Assembly: GCA_945875225.1 (NCBI GenBank) | Contig: CAMCJY010000136.1 | Span: 1-6,017 of the forward strand | DNA: 6,017 bases | From: Comamonas sp. lk | Lineage (GTDB): Bacteria > Pseudomonadota > Gammaproteobacteria > Burkholderiales > Burkholderiaceae_C | Reading direction: 5' to 3' | Shown here: piece after piece, positions 1 to 6,017 of the stretch | How positions within the stretch are numbered: the first letter of the stretch is position 1 | Layout of the letters: every line of letters begins with the position of its first letter | Translations under genes and position numbers: made by a program | The notes under the pieces: generated by a model | What the model saw: the letters and a program-made list of their open reading frames with translations, nothing else | Told to the model about the DNA's origin: nothing | Databases searched by the model: none

Positions 1-243
1 AAAAATGCGTTCACTCACCGTGCCCGCGTTCATGAGGTTGGCGGCAAACACAAACATGGGCACCGAAAGCAGTACATAGTTGTTGTACAGGCCGTTGCAC
101 ACTTGCTCGGCGACCAGCCCAAGGTCTTGCCCTTTGGCCAGCAGGTAGGCGATGCCGCCAGCCAGCATGCCAAAGCCTATGGGCATGCGCATCAGCATGC
201 TGCCCACCATCACGGCTACCAACAGGGTCAAAGGCTGGCTCAT
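1..243 (-). CDS. dctM: TRAP transporter large permease subunit DctM, N-terminal part (cut by left window edge)
   Basis: This is the first 81 codons of the large membrane subunit of a TRAP (tripartite ATP-independent periplasmic) transporter. DctM is the ion-coupled channel-forming protein of the inner membrane, usually about 425 residues with around 12 helices, so roughly four fifths of it lies outside the window. The fragment starts MSQPLTLLVAVMVGSMLMRM and shows a first hydrophobic helix (about 4-18), then the family-typical MPIGFGMLAGGIAYLL stretch (20-35), and then SVPMFVFAANLMNAGTVSER (60-79). That last block matches the conserved 'P-x-F-x-x-A-x-x-L-M-N-x-G' region of DctM proteins. The start ATG overlaps the dctQ stop codon as ATGA, and there is no clear Shine-Dalgarno sequence of its own, so translation is probably coupled to dctQ. 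The reading frame is open to the window edge. Family assignment is secure. The symbol is family-level only because the substrate is unknown. Confidence 0.93.
   Translation of the reverse strand, partial: MSQPLTLLVAVMVGSMLMRMPIGFGMLAGGIAYLLAKGQDLGLVAEQVCNGLYNNYVLLSVPMFVFAANLMNAGTVSERIF
240..243 (-). promoter_or_regulatory. ATGA stop/start overlap between dctQ and dctM
   Basis: The ATG of dctM (243-241) and the TGA of dctQ (242-240) share bases in an ATGA overlap. No purine-rich Shine-Dalgarno sequence is visible in the 20 bases before the dctM start. This arrangement usually means that ribosomes ending on dctQ re-initiate on dctM, which keeps the two membrane subunits in fixed ratio. The overlap is read directly; the coupling is inferred. 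Confidence 0.85.
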
Positions 244-725
244 GGTCTTGTATCGCCGCGGAAGACATCGACTGGGCCGCGCAGCGCCTGCACGATCTGC
301 ACCAGACTGCGCACTACCATGGCCAGCAGCAAGACGATAAAGGGCAGATAGACCGTCATCAGCGGCACGCCTAGTACAGGAGTTCCCTCGCGCGCCATAA
401 AGCGCACATAGTCCCAACTGGCCGGTAGCGCGGCCAGCGCAAGGCCGCCTACCACTGCATTGCCAAGGATTTGCAAGATCCGGCGCCATCTTGCATTGGC
501 CACATTCCAAACCAAGTCAAAAGCCACATGCTCGCCTTGCGGCACCATGGTGGCTGCGGCCCACAAAATGATCCAGACATACAAAATGACCGCAGCCTCG
601 TCGCTCCAGGCCAGGGGTTTATTAAAAGCAAAGCGCGCAGTGATTTGCACCACGAAGACCACAAACAGGACGATAAACAAGAAGCCGCCCAGCGCCTGAG
701 CGGCCTTAAGCGGCCAGGCCTTCAT
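240..725 (-). CDS. dctQ: TRAP transporter small permease subunit DctQ
   Basis: A 161-residue inner-membrane protein, the normal length for the DctQ subunit, which binds DctM and is needed for TRAP transport. Four hydrophobic segments are visible at about residues 10-34, 43-61, 84-103 and 122-146, the expected topology. Family hallmarks are the R31-F-A-F segment after helix 1, followed by P37-L-A-W-S-D-E43 leading into helix 2 (VILYVWIILWAAA). The segment TPVLGVPLMTVYLPF (115-129) before helix 4 is also typical. The start is ATG at 725, 15 bases after the dctP TAA. It lies in the same reading frame as dctP, so no start further upstream is possible. The only purine-rich motif (TAAGG) overlaps the dctP stop codon and is about 13 bases from the ATG, longer than ideal, so translation may depend on dctP. 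Substrate unknown. Confidence 0.94.
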   Translation of the reverse strand: MKAWPLKAAQALGGFLFIVLFVVFVVQITARFAFNKPLAWSDEAAVILYVWIILWAAATMVPQGEHVAFDLVWNVANARWRRILQILGNAVVGGLALAALPASWDYVRFMAREGTPVLGVPLMTVYLPFIVLLLAMVVRSLVQIVQALRGPVDVFRGDTRP

Positions 726-740
726 ATCGCGGTCAAGGCC

Positions 741-1763
741 TTAGCGCACCGCATTGATGCGCTCCAAAAGACCGGCCGGCCAGGTCTTGCCGTAATCGGC
801 GCTCTGGTAGGCCGCTTGCACGGTCTTGTGAAAGGCAGCGAGGTCGGGCGTGCTGACCTGCAAGCCCTCTTTCTTGAAAAACTCCACCAATTGCGATTCT
901 TCTTTTAGGCGGTTTTCATTGTTGAAAGCCGCTGCCGCTTGCGCCGCCGCTTGCACCTTGCCGCGCTGCGCAGGGCTAAGTGCTTGCAGGGCTTTGTTGG
1001 AAATGGCGATAAACAGCCCATCGACCAAATGGCTGGTCAGCACGATTTGTTTGGTGACTTCATAAAACTTAGCAGCTTTGACGGTGGGAAGCGGGTTGTC
1101 CTGCGCGTCAATCGTCCCTGATTTGAGGCCCATGTATACCTCACCAAAGGCCAGCGGCGTTGCAGTAGCGCCCAGAGCTTCACCCAAAAACAACCAGTCT
1201 TTGGAGCCCGGCATGCGTAACTTTATGCCTTTGAGGTCAGACGGTGTACGCACCGTACGCACCTCACGCAAATTGAGCTGGCGGGTACCCAGGTAGCAAG
1301 TGGACAAGGCGCTGATGTCCATTTTTTCTGACAGGGTCTTGAAGAGCTCTGCGCCGATGGGGCCGTTAAAAATCTTTTGCTGCTGGCCTGGGTCACGCAC
1401 CACATAGCCGGCGGTGAAGATGGAAAATTCTGGCACTATTTTGGCAATGTCGGCGGCTGAGACCGTCGTCAGTTCCAGGTTGCCGCGCGCCATGGCGGCG
1501 GGTTCTGCGCCTTGCTTGAACAAACTGGCATTCAGATTGATCTGCACGTCAAACTCGCCCGGTGCGCTTTTGTCTAAGTGGTCTTTGAACACGCCCCACA
1601 TCTTGGCGTGCCAGTCATCTGGCACCGCAGGCGATGAAATACGCAGCACGGTTTTGTTTTGCGCATGGACCGGCAGGCTGTAGCTGATGGCGCTGGCGGC
1701 GCCTGCGGCCATCAGGTGGCGGCGGGTCAGCGCGCCGGGCGCAACTGGAAAACGGGTTTGCAT
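741..1763 (-). CDS. dctP: TRAP transporter periplasmic substrate-binding protein DctP, probable Tat signal
   Basis: A 340-residue extracytoplasmic solute receptor of the DctP family, which captures the substrate and delivers it to DctQM. The N-terminus has a twin-arginine signature (L12-T-R-R-H-L-M18), a hydrophobic stretch (MAAGAASAISYSL) and a likely cleavage site after V32-H-A34, before QNK. This suggests folded export by the Tat pathway. Mature-domain hallmarks are LKGIKLRMPGS (177-187), whose R183 matches the conserved arginine that pairs with a substrate carboxylate in this family, then ATPLAFGEVYMGLKSGTIDA (201-220) and QDNPLP with N223. I chose ATG at 1763 because AAAAGG sits 7 bases upstream. 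The frame stays open to a TTG at 1799 (12 more residues, MARLIYFTKGTA), but that lacks a good ribosome site and would bury the signal peptide. An organic acid ligand is likely by family, but the exact substrate cannot be told. Confidence 0.92.
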   Translation of the reverse strand: MQTRFPVAPGALTRRHLMAAGAASAISYSLPVHAQNKTVLRISSPAVPDDWHAKMWGVFKDHLDKSAPGEFDVQINLNASLFKQGAEPAAMARGNLELTTVSAADIAKIVPEFSIFTAGYVVRDPGQQQKIFNGPIGAELFKTLSEKMDISALSTCYLGTRQLNLREVRTVRTPSDLKGIKLRMPGSKDWLFLGEALGATATPLAFGEVYMGLKSGTIDAQDNPLPTVKAAKFYEVTKQIVLTSHLVDGLFIAISNKALQALSPAQRGKVQAAAQAAAAFNNENRLKEESQLVEFFKKEGLQVSTPDLAAFHKTVQAAYQSADYGKTWPAGLLERINAVR

Positions 1764-1770
1764 AGCGGTG

Positions 1771-1776
1771 CCTTTT
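1771..1776 (-). promoter_or_regulatory. Ribosome binding site of dctP
   Basis: On the minus strand the sequence AAAAGG lies 7 bases before the ATG at 1763. This is the best-placed Shine-Dalgarno-like motif among the gene starts in this window. It decides the start codon in favour of the ATG over the in-frame TTG at 1799. The surrounding 69-bp gap between glnD and dctP also has an AT-rich run (GGCTTATTTATTTCAC) just upstream. No convincing -35/-10 pair or terminator hairpin could be assigned there. Confidence 0.7.
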
Positions 1777-1832
1777 GTGAAATAAATAAGCCTTGCCAAG
1801 CCGCTGCTACTTGCCGTCCCGTCCGTGGAGGG

Positions 1833-4424
1833 TCAGGACGCCAGCGCTTCGAGTAATTCGGTCTCGATGGCAATCTGGGTTTTATTGTGCTGCAAAGGCG
1901 CGCCGTGAATCAAAAAAGTATCTTCCACGCGCTCGCCCAGTGTTGCGACCTTGGCCAGTTGCACCACGATATGGTGCTGCGCCAGCACGCGGGCAATGGA
2001 GTAGAGCAGGCCCAGGCGGTCGCTGGCAGAGATATTGAGTAACCAGTTTTGCGCTTTTTCATCGGGGCGCAACGTGACGCGCGGAGCAATCGGAAAGCTT
2101 TTGACCCGGCGCGACACCCGCCCTTTTCTGGGCGCAGGTAGCGGTCCGGCCAGCGCAATGGCTTGCGCCAAATCGGCCTCGATCATATTCGTCAGCGCCT
2201 GGTAGTGCTCCTCCATGCCCGCCGAGGTGACGACTTCAAAAGTGTCCAGCGCATAGGCGCGCTGTGTGGTGTGGATGCGGGCATCCACTACGCTGAAAGA
2301 AGCCTGGTCAAAATAGCCGCAAATCCGGGCGAATAAATCCGGCTGGTCCCGCGTGTAGACCAGTACCTGCAGGCCCTCGCCCACAGCGGAGCGGCGTGCA
2401 CGCACGATGGGGGTTTGGGCATCCACGTGGCGCGAAAGCTGTTTGGCGTGCCAGGCAATAGCGGCTGCGTCGTGGCGCATGAAGTAGCTTACGTCCAAGG
2501 TGTCCCAAAGTGCTTTGTGCGACTCAAAAGGCAGCGCGTGCAAGGCCAGCATGACCAGTGCCTCGCGCTTGCGGCTTTCCACTTCGGCTTGCGCATCAGG
2601 TGCGCGCCCGCCCAGCGCGCGTGCGCTGTAGCGGTAAAGGTCTTCCAGCAATTTGCCTTTCCAGGCATTCCAGACTTTGGGCGAAGTGCCGCGTATATCG
2701 GCCACGGTCAGCAAATACAAGGCGGTGAGCTTGCGCTCATTGCCCACACGCTTGGCAAATTGGGCAATCACCTCCACATCGCTGAGGTCGGACTTTTGCG
2801 CTACATGGCTCATAGTCAGGTGCTGGGCCACCAAAAACTCGACCAATGCCGTGTCCTCCACACCAATGCCGTGCAGCTTGCAAAAGCGCCGCGCCTCAAC
2901 ACAACCGAGTTCGGAATGGTCGCCTCCGCGCCCTTTGGCAATGTCGTGAAACAGGGCCGCGATGTACAGTACCCAAGGTTTGTCCCAGCCCGCCGCCAGT
3001 TGCGAGCACAGCGGGTATTCGTGCGCATGCTCCACCACAAAAAACCGCCGCACGTTGCGCAGCACCGTCAGGATGTGCTGATCTACGGTATAGACATGGA
3101 ACAGGTCGTGCTGCATTTGTCCGACGATGCGCCTAAACACCCAGAGATAGCGGCCCAATACCGAGGTCTGGTTCATCAAACGCATGGCGTGGGTAATGCC
3201 TTGGGGCTGCATCAAGATGCGGCTGAATGTGTCGCGGTTGACGGGGTCGCGTCTAAAGCCGCTGTCCATCAAGGCGCGCGCGTTGTAGAGCGCGCGCAGC
3301 GTACGAGACGACAAGCCTTTGATGCCTACGGTTTGCTGGTAGAGCAAAAAGGTTTCCAAAATCGCGTGTGGCTGGCGTTGATACACATCGTCGCTGACCA
3401 CATCAAGCATGCCTGCCTTGTCGTTAAAGCGCGCGTTGATAGGGCGCAGGCTGTGGGTCGAGGGGTTGAGCCGCTCCTCAATATTCATCAGCAAAATCTG
3501 GTTCAATTGGGTGACGGCTTTGGCGGCCCAGTAGTAGCGCTTCATCAGCGCTTCGCTGGCGCGCACCAGGGCCCGGCCTTCGCCGCCGGTATGGGTGTAG
3601 CCAAAGCTGTGCGCCACCGTGGTTTGCAGGTCAAACACCAACCGGTCTTCGCGCCGGTGCGCAGCCAGGTGCAGGCGCACCCGGATTAAAAACAGCAGCG
3701 CCTGGTTGCGCTTTAGATGCGCAATCTCCAGGGCCGTGGCCAGACCGCTGGCTTGCAACTCCTGCCAGTTGCTGCCCAGTTGCGCGGCTTTGGCCACCCA
3801 GATGATGGCTTGCAAATCACGTATTCCGCCCGGAGACTCTTTGCAATTGGGCTCGAGCGCGTAGGGCGTATCTTCAAATTTGGTGTGGCGTTGGCGTAGC
3901 TCCAGGGTCTTGGCGATAAAAAATGCACGCGGGTCCAGCGCCGCCATGAAAGCGGATTTGAAGGCTGAGGCCAGTGCCTGATCGCCGGTAACGCACCGGC
4001 TCTCCAGCAAGGCGGTTTGCACGGTCACGTCTTTGGCCGCTTCGCTCAGGCATTCAGACAGGGTGCGCACGCTGGAGCCGATTTCCAGACCCGCGTCCCA
4101 GCAGTTGCCGATAAACCCTTCTATGCGCCGGGCACGCTCCGGATCCGGCATCTGAGCGGCCGCGTCGGGCAAAAGTACCAGCACATCGACGTCCGAATAG
4201 GGAAACAAATCGCCCCGGCCATAGCCGCCCACGGCCAGGAGGGCACAGGGCGCACCCAAACCCGCCTGGTTCCAGAGTTGGATCAGCAAACTGTCAGTTT
4301 GGGCTGCTAGCTGGCGCAGTAGCTTGTGTACGCTGCGGGCTGAAAAGCCAGGAGCCTGCACCCCCGCCAGCAAAGCCTCTTTGCCGCTACGGTAGCTTGC
4401 GCGCAGGGCCTGCAATTCGCTCAT
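1833..4424 (-). CDS. glnD: Bifunctional [protein-PII] uridylyltransferase / uridylyl-removing enzyme GlnD
   Basis: An 863-residue complete GlnD (E. coli about 890), the cytoplasmic sensor of glutamine. When nitrogen is short it uridylylates PII proteins (GlnB/GlnK); when glutamine is high it removes UMP, thereby setting glutamine synthetase activity and NtrB/NtrC signalling. Domains in order are all present. The nucleotidyltransferase core has GGYGRGDLFPYSDVDVLVLL (66-85) with metal-binding D78 and D80. A linker/UTase-associated region follows, including KESPGGIRDLQ (195-205). The HD hydrolase domain has H450 in YTVDQH, the H493-D494 pair in ALFHDIAKGRGGDHSELG, and D576. Two C-terminal ACT domains start near 686 (LVYTRDQPDLFARI) and 795 (LLNISASDRLGLLYSIARVL) and bind glutamine. 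No catalytic residue looks lost, so both activities should be intact. The start is the ATG 28 bases after map, with only a weak ribosome site (GGGCAG). Short spacing suggests co-transcription with map. Confidence 0.97.
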   Translation of the reverse strand: MSELQALRASYRSGKEALLAGVQAPGFSARSVHKLLRQLAAQTDSLLIQLWNQAGLGAPCALLAVGGYGRGDLFPYSDVDVLVLLPDAAAQMPDPERARRIEGFIGNCWDAGLEIGSSVRTLSECLSEAAKDVTVQTALLESRCVTGDQALASAFKSAFMAALDPRAFFIAKTLELRQRHTKFEDTPYALEPNCKESPGGIRDLQAIIWVAKAAQLGSNWQELQASGLATALEIAHLKRNQALLFLIRVRLHLAAHRREDRLVFDLQTTVAHSFGYTHTGGEGRALVRASEALMKRYYWAAKAVTQLNQILLMNIEERLNPSTHSLRPINARFNDKAGMLDVVSDDVYQRQPHAILETFLLYQQTVGIKGLSSRTLRALYNARALMDSGFRRDPVNRDTFSRILMQPQGITHAMRLMNQTSVLGRYLWVFRRIVGQMQHDLFHVYTVDQHILTVLRNVRRFFVVEHAHEYPLCSQLAAGWDKPWVLYIAALFHDIAKGRGGDHSELGCVEARRFCKLHGIGVEDTALVEFLVAQHLTMSHVAQKSDLSDVEVIAQFAKRVGNERKLTALYLLTVADIRGTSPKVWNAWKGKLLEDLYRYSARALGGRAPDAQAEVESRKREALVMLALHALPFESHKALWDTLDVSYFMRHDAAAIAWHAKQLSRHVDAQTPIVRARRSAVGEGLQVLVYTRDQPDLFARICGYFDQASFSVVDARIHTTQRAYALDTFEVVTSAGMEEHYQALTNMIEADLAQAIALAGPLPAPRKGRVSRRVKSFPIAPRVTLRPDEKAQNWLLNISASDRLGLLYSIARVLAQHHIVVQLAKVATLGERVEDTFLIHGAPLQHNKTQIAIETELLEALAS

Positions 4425-4452
4425 GGCATGCGCTGCCCGATGGCCGCTGCGA

Positions 4453-5280
4453 TCAGGCGCTCTGCGACTGCGTAGCAGTCACAAAAGCCGGTGTGCTTGG
4501 GCTGCCCGCCGACAGGGTGAGCACCTCGTAGCCGGTAGGCGTGACCAGTACCGTGTGCTCCCATTGGGCTGACAAGGAGCGGTCCTGGGTCACGATGGTC
4601 CAGCCGTCTTTTTCTGGGCCATCTTTGATCTCTTTGCGCCCGCCATTGATCATGGGCTCGATGGTGAAAGTCATGCCTTCGACCAGTTTTTCCAGCGTGC
4701 CGGGGCGCCCATAGTGCAGCACTTGCGGTTCCTCGTGGAATACACGGCCTATGCCGTGGCCGCAAAACTCGCGCACCACGCTAAAGCCCTGGCCTTCGGC
4801 AAACTTTTGGATGGCATAACCGATATCGCCCAAGTGGATGCCGGGACGCACCATTTTGATGCCGTGCCACATGGCCTCATAAGTGATAGCGCACAAACGC
4901 TTGGCGGCAATCGAAACCTCGCCCACCATGAACATGCGGCTGGTGTCGCCGTGCCAGCCGTCTTTGATGACGGTGACGTCGATATTGACGATATCGCCCT
5001 TTTTCAGCGCCTTGTCATTGGGAATGCCATGGCAGACCTGGTGGTTGACCGAGGTGCAGATGGATTTGGGGTAGGGGGTGTTGCCGCCGCCTTTGTAGTT
5101 GAGCGGTGCCGGGATGCCGCCTTGCACCTGCACAATGTAGTCATGTGCCAGTTGGTCTAGCGCATTGGTGGTAACACCGGCTTGCACAAAGGGCGTCAGG
5201 TAGTCCAGCACCTCGGAGGCCAGCTGGCCTGCGACCCGCATGCCGGCGATGCCAGCGGCGTCTTTATAGGTAATCGTCAT
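4453..5280 (-). CDS. map: Type I methionine aminopeptidase
   Basis: A 275-residue cytoplasmic metalloenzyme that removes the initiator methionine from new proteins whose second residue is small. The five metal ligands of the pita-bread fold are all visible: D101 (NIDVTV), D112 (GWHGDTSRMF), H175 (FCGHGIGRVFHEEPQV), E208 (TFTIEPM) and E241 (QWEHT). The substrate-contacting histidines H84 (VCHGIP) and H182 are also present. It is slightly longer than E. coli Map (264 residues). The extra length comes from about two residues near 222-223 (KDGPEKDGW) and a Ser/Thr/Gln-rich tail after LTLSAG (residues 259-275). It starts with ATG 23 bases after the trxB stop. A GGTGGGA motif lies a little far upstream, so initiation may be aided by trxB translation. 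The 28-base gap to glnD suggests one transcript. Family and function are certain; the role of the tail is unknown and it may have none. Confidence 0.97.
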   Translation of the reverse strand: MTITYKDAAGIAGMRVAGQLASEVLDYLTPFVQAGVTTNALDQLAHDYIVQVQGGIPAPLNYKGGGNTPYPKSICTSVNHQVCHGIPNDKALKKGDIVNIDVTVIKDGWHGDTSRMFMVGEVSIAAKRLCAITYEAMWHGIKMVRPGIHLGDIGYAIQKFAEGQGFSVVREFCGHGIGRVFHEEPQVLHYGRPGTLEKLVEGMTFTIEPMINGGRKEIKDGPEKDGWTIVTQDRSLSAQWEHTVLVTPTGYEVLTLSAGSPSTPAFVTATQSQSA

Positions 5281-5303
5281 GGGGCTGGATTATCCCACCG
5301 GGT

Positions 5304-6017
5304 TTATTCTTGCTCTAGGAAGCGCTGGGCATCGAGTGCTGCCATGCAACCCGTGCCGGCGCTGGTGATGGCCTGGCGGTAAACATGGTCTTGTACGTCG
5401 CCTGCGGCAAACACGCCGGGCACACTGGTCATCGTGGCAAAGCCTTTGAGGCCGCTTTGGGTCACGATGTAGCCGTTTTCCATGGCCAACTTGCCCTGGA
5501 AAATATCGGTATTGGGCGAGTGACCGATGGCAATAAAGCAACCCTGCAGCGCCAGGTCTTGGGTGCTGCCATCGACGGTACTGCGCAAGCGGATACCGGT
5601 GACGCCGGAGGCATCGCCTAGCACTTCGTCCAGGGTTTGGAAGGTCTTGAGTTCGATTTTGCCGGCGGCTACTTTTTCCATCAGCTTGTCCACCAAAATC
5701 GGCTCAGCTTTGAATTTGTCGCGACGGTGTACTAAATACACCTTGCTGGCTATATTGGAAAGGTAGAGTGCCTCTTCCACTGCGGTGTTGCCACCGCCGA
5801 CCACGCAGCACAGTTGGTCGCGGTAGAAAAAGCCGTCGCAGGTGGCGCAACCGGAAACGCCACGGCCCATAAACGCGGTTTCCGAAGGCAGGCCCAGGTA
5901 TTTGGCCGAGGCGCCGGTAGCGATGATGAGCGCATCGCAGGTATAACTTTTGTCATCGCCTTGGAGGGTGAAGGGGCGCTGGCTGAGGTCTACGCTGCTG
6001 ATATGGTCAAAAATCAC
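5304..6017 (-). CDS. trxB: Thioredoxin reductase (NADPH), C-terminal part (cut by right window edge)
   Basis: The last 237 codons of the low-molecular-weight thioredoxin reductase, a cytoplasmic homodimeric flavoenzyme that passes electrons from NADPH through FAD and a disulfide to thioredoxin. The fragment opens at a GTG codon that, by comparison with E. coli TrxB, is an internal valine (VIFDHI) and not a start. About 80 N-terminal residues, with the first FAD-binding GxGxxG motif, lie beyond the window. Visible landmarks counted in the fragment are ATGASAKYLGLPSE (33-46), the redox-active C57-A-T-C60 with D61, the NADPH-binding VVGGGNTAVEEALYLS (72-87), the VHRRDKFKAE motif (96-105) that selects NADPH, and the C-terminal FAD-binding VPGVFAAGDVQDHVYRQA (199-216). 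The protein ends at the usual point, LDAQRFLEQE. Similarity to the E. coli enzyme is strong throughout. The gene is followed after 23 bases by map with no terminator seen between them. Confidence 0.97.
   Translation of the reverse strand: MIFDHISSVDLSQRPFTLQGDDKSYTCDALIIATGASAKYLGLPSETAFMGRGVSGCATCDGFFYRDQLCCVVGGGNTAVEEALYLSNIASKVYLVHRRDKFKAEPILVDKLMEKVAAGKIELKTFQTLDEVLGDASGVTGIRLRSTVDGSTQDLALQGCFIAIGHSPNTDIFQGKLAMENGYIVTQSGLKGFATMTSVPGVFAAGDVQDHVYRQAITSAGTGCMAALDAQRFLEQE

Noticed and set aside
471..908. A plus-strand frame of 145 codons crossing the dctQ-dctP junction.
   Set aside because: It covers parts of two clearly recognised minus-strand genes, and its product is low-complexity, basic and unlike any family. 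It is a shadow frame.
1764..1799. Upstream TTG start at 1799 for dctP, giving a 352-residue protein.
   Set aside because: It would place 12 extra residues before the twin-arginine signal. It lacks a good Shine-Dalgarno motif, whereas the ATG at 1763 has AAAAGG at a 7-base spacing.
1785..1805. Small palindrome (CTTGGCAAG core) in the glnD-dctP gap, considered as a terminator or operator.
   Set aside because: The arms are only four bases around a single central base, with no loop and no following T-run, so it cannot form a stable intrinsic terminator. As an operator it has no second copy or known consensus.
2415..3689. A 424-codon open frame on the plus strand, antisense to glnD.
   Set aside because: It starts at a TTG, shares the exact codon register of glnD, and so is open simply because glnD avoids TTA, CTA and TCA codons. 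Its translation resembles no known family and has no plausible ribosome site. The glnD protein on the other strand is unambiguous.
4421..4765. A minus-strand frame of 114 codons covering the end of map and reaching the glnD start.
   Set aside because: It is an alternative frame of map. The map frame carries the conserved catalytic residues up to its stop at 4453, so there is no sign of a frameshift or second gene.
6015..6017. GTG at the right edge as the start codon of the thioredoxin reductase.
   Set aside because: Comparison with the known TrxB sequence shows it is an internal valine codon. The first FAD-binding motif is missing and must lie beyond the window, so the gene is cut by the edge and is not a short variant.

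Overview
The window is a moderately GC-rich, very densely coded bacterial chromosome segment. All six protein genes lie on the minus strand, so they are transcribed from high to low coordinates. Protein similarity recalled from known families, together with the gene set (thioredoxin reductase, methionine aminopeptidase, GlnD and a tripartite TRAP transporter), suggests a betaproteobacterium of the order Burkholderiales, probably near Comamonadaceae. That placement is an inference, not something read directly from a marker gene. No RNA gene, insertion sequence, phage gene, CRISPR array or long repeat was seen.

In transcription order the layout starts with the 3' part of trxB (thioredoxin reductase, cut by the right edge). 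After a 23-bp gap comes map (type I methionine aminopeptidase). After 28 bp comes glnD (bifunctional PII uridylyltransferase/uridylyl-removing enzyme). After 69 bp comes a TRAP transporter operon of dctP (periplasmic binding protein), dctQ (small membrane subunit) and dctM (large membrane subunit). dctM is cut by the left edge after 81 codons. The noncoding gaps total only about 135 bp, and no convincing intrinsic terminator was found in any of them.

Two functional blocks are visible. trxB, map and glnD are housekeeping genes for cytoplasmic thiol redox balance, N-terminal methionine removal and nitrogen-status signalling through PII. They are close enough to be co-transcribed. The dctPQM block encodes a secondary solute transporter. 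DctP carries a probable Tat signal and captures a probably carboxylate-bearing solute in the periplasm; DctQ and DctM form the sodium- or proton-driven membrane complex. dctQ and dctM overlap by four bases (ATGA), which indicates translational coupling. The substrate cannot be read from the sequence.

No undescribed system is evident. The observations worth a second look are modest: the Tat-type signal on DctP, the same-frame dctP/dctQ junction without a well-placed ribosome binding site, and the placement of a TRAP operon directly after glnD and of map directly after trxB.
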